Virus record (IMG/VR): IMGVR_UViG_3300022074_000154
Span: 1 to 36,173 of that record
Direction: 5' to 3' (one strand)
DNA length: 36,173 nucleotides
Source: a virus
Shown here: one piece after another, positions 15,773 through 23,672 of the stretch
Layout: each line of letters starts with the position of its first letter
Position numbering within the stretch: position 1 is the stretch's first letter
Made by a program: the position numbers and the translations under genes
The notes under the pieces: generated by a model
Told to the model about the DNA's origin: nothing
The model's database searches: none
What the model saw: only the letters and a program-made list of their open reading frames with translations

Positions 15773-17593
15773 TCAGGAAGAAGCGCCTTGCTCACCTAGG
15801 AGACCACGAACGATGACTAGACCGTACATATCTGGACGAACCATCTTCTTCGCGTAACGGGTCATAACACCCTTACGTGGTACGAAGTCTTCTGGTCCGA
15901 AGATTGTGGGAGTAGTCTGTAGTGGCACGTAAGGTGCGTAGACATAGCCGCTTTCAAGGAAAGAAGCACCGCGACGACCAACGAGTACGAGGTTACGTGG
16001 GAAGTATGGGTCAACAATGACATCAAACTTCTTGCTTAGTGAACCAACGCGGAGAGCGCCAATGGAGCCCTTCTCGTCGTCGTGAGTGACGCTTGCACGG
16101 AAGCCAGCGGTGAACTCAAGGATGTTGGCAACTTCGGGTGAGGTCACGACGAAGTTAGCACCACCACGTAGAGTCTTACGGTGGATCTGAGCGGAGACAT
16201 CATTGATGGTCTCAATGAGGGTCTCGTACCACTCGGAAACGGTACCGGTGAAGTCAGGAGCAGCAGAAGCAGCGCCTAGCTCGTTACCATTAACGTCAAC
16301 GAAAAGACCGGGAGCGCGTGACCAGTAGCGGGTAGCTGCGGTAGCACCGTTAACAAGGTCAGCAAGGATCTCACGGTCAATCTCAAGAGCAATCTGCTCG
16401 GAGAGAATTGAGGTAAGCTCAACCTCTGCATCCAAGTTGTGGTATGCGTTGAGGTCCTGACCAAGCTCTGGGGTCCACTTAGCCTTGAGCTTCTTGGTCT
16501 GAGCGGTGACTGCGGTTGAATCAACCTTGATGTCAATCTCAGGAATGTTCTCGGTCTTCTCTAGTGGGAAGAGATCGCCGACAACTGCACCGACAGCGCT
16601 AGCAGCAGCATCAATCTCGTCCTTAAGTGGGAAACGAATGTCTGCGCCGGGAATACCATCGCCAGTCATGTTGGTGGTAGTAGTCGCGGTTCCATCGGAG
16701 CCAACGGTGTAGATGAAGCGCACTGACTCAACACTAAGCTGGTTATCAGCAGCAGCGAGATCATCAGTTAGACGACGAATCTGGGTGAACGTTGGGGTTC
16801 CACCGACACCAGAAACCTGTGCTGCTGCAGTAAGGTTAAGTAGGAAAGGTGAAAGGTTGTCGAAGTCGGGACCACCAGCAGCGGAAGCAAGGGAGGACTT
16901 GGCAACATCGAGAACAACAACACCGGTGCTGTCAGTTAGGGCAAGAAGGTCAGGGTCGTAACGAATTGACTTCTTGTTTGGATCTGAAACCGCGCCATCA
17001 AGTAGGAAGACGGTGGTCATAGCAGCCGCAGCGCCACCGTTAATGGTTGCGTTGTTGCTACCGGTTGGGCTTGCGTAAGCGTAACCGGTTGAACCAGCGC
17101 GGTCAGGACCGCTACCGCCAGCACCAGTTGAAGCCTCAACAAGGTTAACACCGTTGATGATTCCTCTACCAACCTTGTCGCCACCGTAGATGGATTCACC
17201 GTAGGCGTTACCAAGGCGATCACTAGCTGAATCTCTACCGGTTCCTAGGTCACTTGAGAAAGTGAAATCTAGGAAGAAGATGAGACCAGATGGAAGGCTC
17301 ATGGGCTGGACGCTGACGAGATCGTTGGCGATAAGACCAGCGAAAACGCGGCGAACGATGGGGAATGCGACGGCAGCGAAGCCTTCAACAGAACCCGCGC
17401 CAAGGGTAGTAGCCTCACGGAGTAGCTCCTTGGCTTGGTTTTCGAGGAGACGGGACATAGTGTTCTGCTGACGCTCGTCCTCAAGACCCTCTAGGAGACC
17501 AGTCTTCTTCCACTTAGATAGAAGAGCGTGGGACTCAGCACGCATATCACGATTGACAACTCCTTCGGTCAATCTTTCAACAATGTTAGACAT
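15773..17593 (-). CDS. 23: Major capsid protein (gp23)
   Basis: A 606-residue major capsid protein. The strongest signature is at about residues 69-100: EGFAAVAFPIVRRVFAGLIA and then LVSVQPMSLPSG, nearly diagnostic of gp23. The N-terminal 60 residues are a charged helical region ending LLENQAKELLRE; LRE at 58-60 matches the (I/L)xE pattern cut by T4-type prohead protease, so a cut after Glu60 is likely. An insertion-like Gly/Ser/Ala-rich region follows at about 120-190, and a second Thr/Asp-rich region near 240-330, together making it longer than T4 gp23 (521 aa). The C terminus (VTRYAKK-like MTRYAKKMVRPDMYG, VIVRGLL) is also typical. A very strong AAGGAGGAT ribosome binding site precedes it; a terminator follows. 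Confidence 0.97.
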   Translation of the reverse strand: MSNIVERLTEGVVNRDMRAESHALLSKWKKTGLLEGLEDERQQNTMSRLLENQAKELLREATTLGAGSVEGFAAVAFPIVRRVFAGLIANDLVSVQPMSLPSGLIFFLDFTFSSDLGTGRDSASDRLGNAYGESIYGGDKVGRGIINGVNLVEASTGAGGSGPDRAGSTGYAYASPTGSNNATINGGAAAAMTTVFLLDGAVSDPNKKSIRYDPDLLALTDSTGVVVLDVAKSSLASAAGGPDFDNLSPFLLNLTAAAQVSGVGGTPTFTQIRRLTDDLAAADNQLSVESVRFIYTVGSDGTATTTTNMTGDGIPGADIRFPLKDEIDAAASAVGAVVGDLFPLEKTENIPEIDIKVDSTAVTAQTKKLKAKWTPELGQDLNAYHNLDAEVELTSILSEQIALEIDREILADLVNGATAATRYWSRAPGLFVDVNGNELGAASAAPDFTGTVSEWYETLIETINDVSAQIHRKTLRGGANFVVTSPEVANILEFTAGFRASVTHDDEKGSIGALRVGSLSKKFDVIVDPYFPRNLVLVGRRGASFLESGYVYAPYVPLQTTPTIFGPEDFVPRKGVMTRYAKKMVRPDMYGLVIVRGLLGEQGASS

Positions 17594-17600
17594 AATTATA

Positions 17601-17610
17601 AATCCTCCTT
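17601..17610 (-). promoter_or_regulatory. Strong ribosome binding site of the major capsid gene
   Basis: Coding-strand AAGGAGGATT lies 7 nt before the gp23 ATG, the longest anti-Shine-Dalgarno match I noticed in the window, as expected for the most abundant virion protein. Confidence 0.7.
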
Positions 17611-17619
17611 AAATTTGAT

Positions 17620-18999
17620 TTAATTAATACCTGCTAGTTTACGCATTCTCGTAGTAAACGGATCAGCCTTTGGCTCTTCCTTACGAGATGCACGGATAAC
17701 GGAAGTTGGACGGGTGATAGCTTCGCTCAGTGATTGTGGTCCTCTCTTGGGAGTGGACGCCACGGTGCTTTGAAGGGTCTCGTGTATTGTCTTCGCTTCC
17801 TCAACCGAAGCAGCCTTAGAAATCGCTTCGACAATTCTTTCTTTTTGTCGCTCATTCAGGGAGGTATTTCTCAGCGTGCGGTTGGTGTAAAGGAGTCGTG
17901 CATTACTAAGATTTACATCTTGCACATTCTCCTTAAGGGATCCTACTACTTCTTGGTAGTTGGAAAGTGTTTCTTTTAATTTCTTGTTCTCGAACACTAG
18001 CTCTTCTTGAGCCTTCTTAAGTGCTTCGAGTTCTTCTTCGACATCGGTGCTGCGGCGATGAGCCATTTCTAGCTCCATCTGGTGCTTGACTGCTTCTTCA
18101 GAGCGTCCAGCCCAGCCGCCTAGCGTAGCACCCATATCTACGGTAAGTTTTTCCATAATTGCATCGAGGAGATCATCGGAGAGTTCTTCGTAAAGATCTT
18201 CTCCTTCATCTAATGCGGACTCTTCATAAGTGCTTTGTAGTGCGTCATCATCGGCACCGCGAGCAATCATATCTCTAAGTTCCATCATTACATCACGATC
18301 AAGGTCGGATAGGTTCTCTCTCATCCATTTCCCACCAGAGCCTTGCTGGAGCGCACTGCGGAAACCTTGCCAGTCTGGTCTCCCTTCTACGCCTGCTTCC
18401 TCAAGACCAGCCTTCTCCATCTGGTCAGCGTCTGCTTCTTCTTCAGCAGCGGCAGAATCACCAGATAGCATAGCAGCGACCATCTCCATGATGGAATCTT
18501 CGTCAAGTTCAACTTCTTCCTCTGCTTCATCAAGTCTTCCAAGTCTCTTGCATTCAGCCATGGCTTCTCTACGAGACATTCCTTCTGCCATCATATCCTT
18601 GATACAATCATACGCCTCTTCTTGTAGGGGCTCCTCTTCAATACCTTCGCGGAGTTCATTTAGTGCCTCGGCAAGCTCAGCAAAATCGATGGTAACCTCA
18701 GACTGGTCGCCCTCGTTAACGCCATCAAGCTCAGCAACGTCCTCAGTAAAAGCATCGGGAACGCCTTCGGCAATCTCATCTTGATCGACTTCCTCGTCCA
18801 TGGTAGCCTCTGCATCGGCAGAAGGCTCATCGCCTCCAAGCAGAGCACCCAACTCATCCTGCTCAAGAAGCTGGTCGAGGGTTGACTTGACCTCTTCTGA
18901 ATACTTGTCGATAATGGTAGCTTCCGCATTTTTCATTGCGGCTTCCTTCAACGCCTTGGCGTCTACGATTGCTTGCTCTAATAGTGAAGACATAAACAA
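17620..18999 (-). CDS. 22: Prohead core scaffolding protein (gp22)
   Basis: A 459-residue, very acidic scaffold protein directly upstream of gp23, as in T4. Seen: an N-terminal helix SSLLEQAIVDAKALKEAA, long Glu/Asp-rich stretches (about residues 45-200), a coiled coil at about 300-360, the conserved-looking NARLLYTNRTLRNTSLNERQ with EEAKTIHETLQST, and a basic end closing in TRMRKLAGIN. Scaffold fills the prohead and is destroyed by the gp21 protease; many LxE-type sites are present. T4 gp22 is 269 aa, so this is much longer. The ATG at 18999 has AGGAG at good spacing; a second ATG two codons on is possible. An ACTATTTA motif lies 28 nt upstream. The last residues resemble those of the 205-aa gene at 26467-27084. 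Confidence 0.92.
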   Translation of the reverse strand: MFMSSLLEQAIVDAKALKEAAMKNAEATIIDKYSEEVKSTLDQLLEQDELGALLGGDEPSADAEATMDEEVDQDEIAEGVPDAFTEDVAELDGVNEGDQSEVTIDFAELAEALNELREGIEEEPLQEEAYDCIKDMMAEGMSRREAMAECKRLGRLDEAEEEVELDEDSIMEMVAAMLSGDSAAAEEEADADQMEKAGLEEAGVEGRPDWQGFRSALQQGSGGKWMRENLSDLDRDVMMELRDMIARGADDDALQSTYEESALDEGEDLYEELSDDLLDAIMEKLTVDMGATLGGWAGRSEEAVKHQMELEMAHRRSTDVEEELEALKKAQEELVFENKKLKETLSNYQEVVGSLKENVQDVNLSNARLLYTNRTLRNTSLNERQKERIVEAISKAASVEEAKTIHETLQSTVASTPKRGPQSLSEAITRPTSVIRASRKEEPKADPFTTRMRKLAGIN

Positions 19000-19027
19000 A
19001 AACTCCTATAGAAATAGTTTTTCATTT

Positions 19028-19035
19028 TAAATAGT
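19028..19035 (-). promoter_or_regulatory. Candidate late promoter motif before scaffold/capsid unit
   Basis: Coding-strand ACTATTTA, 28 nt upstream of the scaffold ATG, in the 61-nt gap after the last fibre-like gene. It could drive scaffold and major capsid together, since no other motif lies between them. A partial copy (ACTATTTC) lies 11 nt further downstream. Confidence 0.55.
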
Positions 19036-19060
19036 ATGCTATTAAAGTAAAAGCAGTTAA

Positions 19061-19870
19061 TTAGCGTCCCGGTATCGATTGTGGCGTGTCGTTAAATGTT
19101 AGCATAGATACTTTATAAAATGTTCTAAATTTAAAAGTTTTGGCGCCGGAGCCGGCTGTGCCTTTTCTACCGACAGCTATAAACGCATAAGAACCTGTTC
19201 CTATGGGTCGGGCAGATGGGCTGTTTTGATAAAGGTTTATACCAGCAGAGTATTTATCTCTTTGGAAGTCCCCGTTAACATCATATGCTGTCGAAGTAAT
19301 GGAATAAAAAGGATTCAATTCACTGCCTGTTGGTGTCGTAGTCAATGTTGATCTCAAAACAAGAATATCTGCGTCGGCGCCACCTTCGTTCATGCCACCC
19401 CCACCTGAAAAGTTTCCTACTTTTCCACCAGTTGAAGTATCAAATTCAATAAAACCTCCGAATCTTCCATTTTCCATTGAACTAGTACCGTCGTTTATAC
19501 CTATTGCCAAGATGACATTATTATCGTCAGTAATACCGGGAGTGGCTGTTACTTCTAATGACAAATCTATTGTAAAACAATCTGCACCCAAATCTAAAGG
19601 ACTTCCGTCTGGCTTTGTTATTGGAAAACCAAAGTATGATGCAACCGCCGTTGGGGTTCCACTATTCAATCTTGAATTAACATCTTCAACTACTACAGTA
19701 TTTACATCTCCATCATCAGAAAAAGAAGAAATAACAGTGTTGGGGCTTGATGCCCGATCGGTTAATCTGACAACAGATGCATCACTTAGCAGTAATCTTG
19801 TCCACTCTCCTTCTCCAACAAGACCCCAAAACGTACCTGAAGATCCTGATAAAAGTCTTCTTTGTGCCAT
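19061..19870 (-). CDS. Fibre-associated or beta-sandwich structural protein
   Basis: A 269-residue protein, unrecognised by family. It has a basic start (MAQRRLLSGSSGTFWGLVG) and a beta-rich body with strands such as DCFTIDLSLEV and NNVILAIGIND, a GRFGGFIEFDTSTGG hairpin and a Gly-rich loop (GNFSGGGGMNEGGAD). The pattern recalls lectin or concanavalin-like sandwiches on tips of fibres, but I cannot assign a fold. It lacks the shared C-terminal module of the neighbouring fibre proteins. Its ATG overlaps the TAA of the preceding gene as TAATG, so the two are probably translated together and might form one appendage, this one as a cap or receptor-binding part. That role is inference. Confidence 0.5.
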   Translation of the reverse strand: MAQRRLLSGSSGTFWGLVGEGEWTRLLLSDASVVRLTDRASSPNTVISSFSDDGDVNTVVVEDVNSRLNSGTPTAVASYFGFPITKPDGSPLDLGADCFTIDLSLEVTATPGITDDNNVILAIGINDGTSSMENGRFGGFIEFDTSTGGKVGNFSGGGGMNEGGADADILVLRSTLTTTPTGSELNPFYSITSTAYDVNGDFQRDKYSAGINLYQNSPSARPIGTGSYAFIAVGRKGTAGSGAKTFKFRTFYKVSMLTFNDTPQSIPGR

Positions 19871-21570
19871 TAGTTGGTCCCCACGATGTAGAAGCTATTA
19901 ACACCATCAGACGCGAGGGTTACAGAACCAAAGCCAGTTTGTATCTTTACAACACCTTGCCCATCAATTCTGTCACCAGAGCCGTAAGCACTTGCACTAA
20001 TAACAATGTGGTTAGATGAGCCTGAGCAGCTTCCGCTGACATCTTTAAATATAAATTTCTGTCCGGGACCATACGTGTTTGCCGCTGCTAACGAAGCTGT
20101 GATGGCTGAGCCGGTTGTTACAATTCCTAGTATATCACTTTCTTGGGCTACTGTAAAATTAGCTGTAAAACTATTATAGGCGCTCTGTCCACCTACGTTT
20201 TGTAAATTGCTCCCGTCTCCATAGAAGAATGAAGCGGAAATATTACCAGAAGAACTAACTTCTTGAACAGCCAGCGTGTTTGTAGAAGCATTGAATGTAA
20301 AGGCATTATCTCCAGTAAATGCATTGCTACTATTGAACTGAACTTGTGTGTTTGAGCCACCTGCACCATTACCTTGAACAAGAGTTACAACACTTTCTAG
20401 TGTTGCTTTTTTAACTTGATTGCTTGCAGCGCTATCTGCAATTAAAATTACGTCTGCGGCGACAGGCGTGGTTTTTGCAGTAGCTCGTGCTGGGCTCACA
20501 ACAATACCACCAATTGCCTCGGTAACGTCAAGTCCGCTTGTATTGCTTGCCGTAACCTCTAGCCCGTTAGCACTCGCTGTTAAGCCAAAAGAAGCCGAAA
20601 CTGCTAGCGCATTTGAATCATTAAATAATCCATTTCCAATGTTAATATTACTAGCGTTGACATTGCCGTTTAACTCAGCGGCTGGTAGATTTTTTAAATT
20701 TGCTCCGTCTCCATGGAATGCTGCAGCGTGAACTTGCGATGAAGACACCGCAGTAGATGCAGTCATCTGTCCGGTCACTGTCATAATATTTGTTGTTGAA
20801 TTAAATGTAAGATTAGACGAAGCTGCAAATGCGCTGGCACCATCAGCAAACTGTATTTGCGTATTTGAGCCAGCCGCGTTGCCAAAACTCAAGCTTGATT
20901 GCATGTAAGTTTGAAGATTGGTAATAGTTGCTTTTCTTAAAGCATTGGACGCATTATTATCAGAAACTAAAAATTCATCTGCGCCTGCTAAAGAGCCGCC
21001 GCTAATAGAAGCAGCACTGTTGGGGTCAACTCCAAGACCATCCGAAGTTAATGAAAGTCCTGAAGAATTAGAAAGCTTGGCTTTTAAACTACCGCCATCA
21101 TTCTCAACACCATTCCCAAGTGTCAAACTAGCTGCTGAAATTGATCCATTAAACTGGTTAGTGGGAATACTCGTTAATCCTTCTGCTGAACCATAGAATG
21201 CTGAGCCTGAGATATTAATTGAAGCTGTGATATCTCCGGTAACAGTTAAGAGATTACTGCCCCCATCAAAAGTAAAGCTTTGTTCAGCTTGGAGGGTTGA
21301 ATCTCCTTTTGCTGTCAAAACTCTGTTGTTTGCATCATTGGCGATTGTAACACCTGCGGCGGTCACACCAGTAATGCCGGTGCCTGCACCAGTGAAAGAT
21401 GTTGCCTCTATTCCAACAGAAGAACTTAAGCCAAGTGACGCGGTTATGGCGCCAGAGAATGTTTTAACACCCGCTATTGTTTGATTACTGTAATCATCAA
21501 CCATGCTCTCAATTGAACCAGTATCAGAGTTAATGAATTGTACGTTTCCTTTCAGGACATTATAAGCCAT
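19870..21570 (-). CDS. Repeat-containing fibre-like structural protein
   Basis: I start this protein at 21570 (MAYNVLKGNVQF), about 566 residues. An upstream in-frame ATG at 21651 is rejected because it would translate the terminator hairpin; the chosen start has AAAAGGA upstream, and its first residues match MAYNLLSG of the gene at 23673-24668. The body is Ser/Ala/Asn/Thr-rich with repeats of a GDGSNLQN-like unit (also GDGANLKNL, GSAEGLTSI) preceded by SASFF-type text, and of NTQVQF / NTQIQF with TFNASTNTL / TFNSTTNIM. The end is a beta module (GQKFIFKDVSG, IVISASA, DRIDGQG, SFYIV) shared with neighbouring proteins. These are hallmarks of trimeric phage fibre shafts. Attachment to head or tail is unknown; its location in the head gene block is notable. 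Confidence 0.65.
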   Translation of the reverse strand: MAYNVLKGNVQFINSDTGSIESMVDDYSNQTIAGVKTFSGAITASLGLSSSVGIEATSFTGAGTGITGVTAAGVTIANDANNRVLTAKGDSTLQAEQSFTFDGGSNLLTVTGDITASINISGSAFYGSAEGLTSIPTNQFNGSISAASLTLGNGVENDGGSLKAKLSNSSGLSLTSDGLGVDPNSAASISGGSLAGADEFLVSDNNASNALRKATITNLQTYMQSSLSFGNAAGSNTQIQFADGASAFAASSNLTFNSTTNIMTVTGQMTASTAVSSSQVHAAAFHGDGANLKNLPAAELNGNVNASNINIGNGLFNDSNALAVSASFGLTASANGLEVTASNTSGLDVTEAIGGIVVSPARATAKTTPVAADVILIADSAASNQVKKATLESVVTLVQGNGAGGSNTQVQFNSSNAFTGDNAFTFNASTNTLAVQEVSSSGNISASFFYGDGSNLQNVGGQSAYNSFTANFTVAQESDILGIVTTGSAITASLAAANTYGPGQKFIFKDVSGSCSGSSNHIVISASAYGSGDRIDGQGVVKIQTGFGSVTLASDGVNSFYIVGTN

Positions 21571-21602
21571 ATAAAAAAATCCTTTTATTTTTAGTTTCTC
21601 AG

Positions 21603-21610
21603 TAAATAGT
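21603..21610 (-). promoter_or_regulatory. Candidate late promoter motif before fibre-like gene
   Basis: Coding-strand ACTATTTA, 32 nt upstream of the chosen ATG at 21570 and 15 nt past the terminator hairpin. It also argues against the longer frame starting at 21651. Confidence 0.55.
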
Positions 21611-21625
21611 CGCAAGAAAAAAGGA

Positions 21626-21646
21626 TGCCCCCCATATAGGAGGGCA
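21626..21646 (-). terminator. Rho-independent terminator after repeat fibre gene
   Basis: An 8-bp stem with one mismatch (TGCCCTCC / GGGGGGCA on the coding strand), 5-nt loop TATAT, followed by TCCTTTTTTCTTG. It lies 35 nt after the stop of the 632-residue protein. Confidence 0.82.
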
Positions 21647-21681
21647 CCCAAGAGAAATCTGATTATAATCAGAAGATTATA

Positions 21682-23580
21682 TCAGACAATGAACCACTTG
21701 TCAGAACCGCCGTAGACTAGAGTAACAGCGGCGCCATCGTCTAGAAGATCGATAGAACCAGTTTGCTGATCAATAGTCTGGTCACCAGAAGCGGAGATGA
21801 CAAGTCTAATACCACTAGCGATTTCGCCTGCCTTAACAAGAACCTGATCGCCCGCTGACAAATCAGCAGAAGCTGGCAAGGTGTAAGTCTTGTTGCTTGA
21901 AGCAATTGAAGCTGTAGAGAAGTTTAGACCTTCTACTAGACTGCCGTTGGCATTACCGAGAGGATTGACTGTCATGCCACGGAAGAACTTAGCAAGAGTG
22001 TCAAGTCCAACTCTTTTCACTACACTATCAGTAGCATCGTGAATCAACATATCATCAGCGTCAGCGAGAGTGCTCAACTCGCCCTGACCGAAAATGACGT
22101 TATCGTTGAGCATACCATGCTCAACTGCGCCGGCAGCAATTGTAAGAGCACCGTTAGCAGCCAAGGTGGCATCACCAGAAACTGCGACGGAAGCAACATC
22201 GGTACCATCACCAACAAGAATTTGACCAGACGCCTTGGCATTCAATGCGGTTGGAGCGTTTGAGCTACCACCGACGATGAGACTACCTTGAGCGATTGCA
22301 TCCAACTTGGCAAGGGTGACAGCATCATCAGCAAGGTGCGCAGTCTGGACAGAGCCAGTGCCATAGTTGTCCTGTGTGACACCGCCGAGAGCAATCTTAG
22401 CTGAAGTAACGCCACGATTAGCGAGCTTGGCGGTAACGACACCAAGGTCCTTGAGACGAAGAGCATCGGAGTCAAGCTCGATGCCAGTGTCGTCAACATT
22501 GACAGATAGTGCAGAACCACCACCACCAGCGAGACCGTCACCTGCAACAGCAGTTGCAATTTTGGCAGCAGTAACAGCGGCAGCAGCAAGGTTGGCAGTG
22601 TCAACAGAACCAGTTTTGAGCATATCGTTAACGACCTTCTCATCACCAATTGAAAGAACACCACCAGCAGCGACAGTTGCATCGCCAGAAATTGAGACGT
22701 ATGATGGATCAGTTCCGTCAGACTGAAGGAACTGGGCAGCAGTACCCTTTGCAAGTAGCGAAGGATCGCCAGAAGAGTCACCAAGAATGATAGAGCCTCT
22801 AGTGATGCCAGCTAGCTTGGCAAGAGTAACGCCGTTGTCTTTGAGGCGGAGAGTATCAGAGTTGATCTCAATACCACTACCATCAACGTTGACAGATAGT
22901 GCAGAACCACCACCACCAGCGAGACCGTCACCTGCAACAGCAGTTGCAATCTTAGCAGCAGTAACAGCGGCAGCAGCAAGGTTGGCAGTGTCAACAGAGC
23001 CAGTCTTAAGCATATCGTTTACGACCTTCTCGTCACCAATGCTGAGAGCACCACCGGCAGCGACAGTAGCGTCACCAGAGATTGAGACGTATGATGGATC
23101 AGTTCCGTCAGACTGAAGGAACTGTGCTGCGGTACCCTTTGCGAGAAGGGATGGGTCGCCAGAAGAGTCACCAAGAATGATGGAACCTCTAGTGATACCA
23201 GCCAACTTAGCAAGAGTAACACCATTGTCTTTGATGCGAAGAACATCAGAGTCGGTTTCAATGGTTGAGTCATCAACACCAACAGCAAGAACACCGGATG
23301 AATCACTAAGACCGTCACCAGCAATTGACTCAGCAAACTTATCTATGGTCACTCTTCTCATTAGAGTGGTGGTGGCATCACGGAAGTACAAAGAGTCTTC
23401 CCCTACAGCGAGACTGTTACCAATATCGGTTACACCATCTAAGACGACTTGGCCGCCTACTTTTAGCTTGTCAGATGATGAAAGCTCAGTAGCTCCAAGG
23501 GTGCTCTGAACATCAACTGACTCCTTGAAAACATTAGAGCCGCTTAGAATCGCGGGTCCAATTTTAAATTTGTATGACAT
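21682..23580 (-). CDS. Fibre-like structural protein with 130-residue tandem repeats
   Basis: A 632-residue protein. The N-terminal part (1-87) is unique. Residues 118-247 and 248-377 are two almost identical 130-residue units containing GVTLAKLAGITRGSIILGD, AAQFLQSDGTDPSYVSISGD and AGDGLAGGGGSALSVNVD. A half unit precedes them (88-117) and a degenerate partial one follows (about 418-495). The C-terminal 80 residues end in the module shared with other proteins here: GDQVLVKAGE, LVISASGDQTIDQ and DKWFIV. The composition (Ala, Gly, Ser, Asp, Thr; no Cys) and repeats are typical of elongated trimeric fibres. TAGGAGGAT precedes the ATG. Terminators lie both before and after it, and an ACTATTTA motif 74 nt upstream, so it is probably a single-gene transcript. 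Virion location is not known. Confidence 0.65.
   Translation of the reverse strand: MSYKFKIGPAILSGSNVFKESVDVQSTLGATELSSSDKLKVGGQVVLDGVTDIGNSLAVGEDSLYFRDATTTLMRRVTIDKFAESIAGDGLSDSSGVLAVGVDDSTIETDSDVLRIKDNGVTLAKLAGITRGSIILGDSSGDPSLLAKGTAAQFLQSDGTDPSYVSISGDATVAAGGALSIGDEKVVNDMLKTGSVDTANLAAAAVTAAKIATAVAGDGLAGGGGSALSVNVDGSGIEINSDTLRLKDNGVTLAKLAGITRGSIILGDSSGDPSLLAKGTAAQFLQSDGTDPSYVSISGDATVAAGGVLSIGDEKVVNDMLKTGSVDTANLAAAAVTAAKIATAVAGDGLAGGGGSALSVNVDDTGIELDSDALRLKDLGVVTAKLANRGVTSAKIALGGVTQDNYGTGSVQTAHLADDAVTLAKLDAIAQGSLIVGGSSNAPTALNAKASGQILVGDGTDVASVAVSGDATLAANGALTIAAGAVEHGMLNDNVIFGQGELSTLADADDMLIHDATDSVVKRVGLDTLAKFFRGMTVNPLGNANGSLVEGLNFSTASIASSNKTYTLPASADLSAGDQVLVKAGEIASGIRLVISASGDQTIDQQTGSIDLLDDGAAVTLVYGGSDKWFIV
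22450..22839. repeat. Tandem repeat, unit 2 (390 bp)
   Basis: Encodes residues 248-377 of the fibre-like protein. Aligned with unit 1 at an exact 390-bp offset. By eye there are about 28 base differences in about 300 bp compared, nearly all synonymous. Confidence 0.9.
22840..23229. repeat. Tandem repeat, unit 1 (390 bp)
   Basis: Encodes residues 118-247 of the fibre-like protein. Over its first 115 or so residues only one amino acid differs from unit 2 (Ala178 against Val308). Confidence 0.9.
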
Positions 23581-23614
23581 TTATAAAAATCCTCCTAAAG
23601 ATAAAAAAATGTAC

Positions 23615-23647
23615 AATGCTCCCGGCACAATAGGCACCAGTAGCATT
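23615..23647 (-). terminator. Probable rho-independent terminator after 331-residue fibre gene
   Basis: On the coding strand AATGCT pairs with AGCATT, and an inner CTGG pairs with CCGG (one G-T pair), with a single mismatch between; GTACATTTTTTTATC follows. It lies about 25 nt after the stop codon. Confidence 0.65.
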
Positions 23648-23654
23648 ACATCAT

Positions 23655-23662
23655 TAAATAGT
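23655..23662 (-). promoter_or_regulatory. Candidate late promoter motif upstream of the 632-residue fibre gene
   Basis: Coding-strand ACTATTTA, 74 nt upstream of the ATG at 23580. Unlike the other sites it lies upstream of the terminator hairpin, so a transcript from here would have to read through that hairpin, or the hairpin acts as an attenuator. Confidence 0.4.
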
Positions 23663-23672
23663 TTAGGAAAAA

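Noticed and set aside
18230-18784. Plus-strand Ser-rich open frame opposite the scaffold gene
   Set aside because: Serine runs arise from the reverse complement of Glu/Asp-rich codons in the scaffold.
21571-21651. N-terminal extension of the fibre-like protein beginning MGALLYGGHPFFLRLF
   Set aside because: It would translate the terminator hairpin and the promoter-like motif. The start at 21570 has a ribosome binding site and matches the start of a paralogue.
22242-22784. Leu-rich 180-codon minus-strand frame inside the tandem repeat gene
   Set aside because: Alternative frame of the Ala/Thr/Gly-rich repeats; no ribosome binding site or family features.
22450-23229. Possible CRISPR or mobile element signal from the direct repeats
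   Set aside because: The repeats are 390 bp, contiguous and in frame within one coding gene; there are no short repeat-spacer units or inverted termini.
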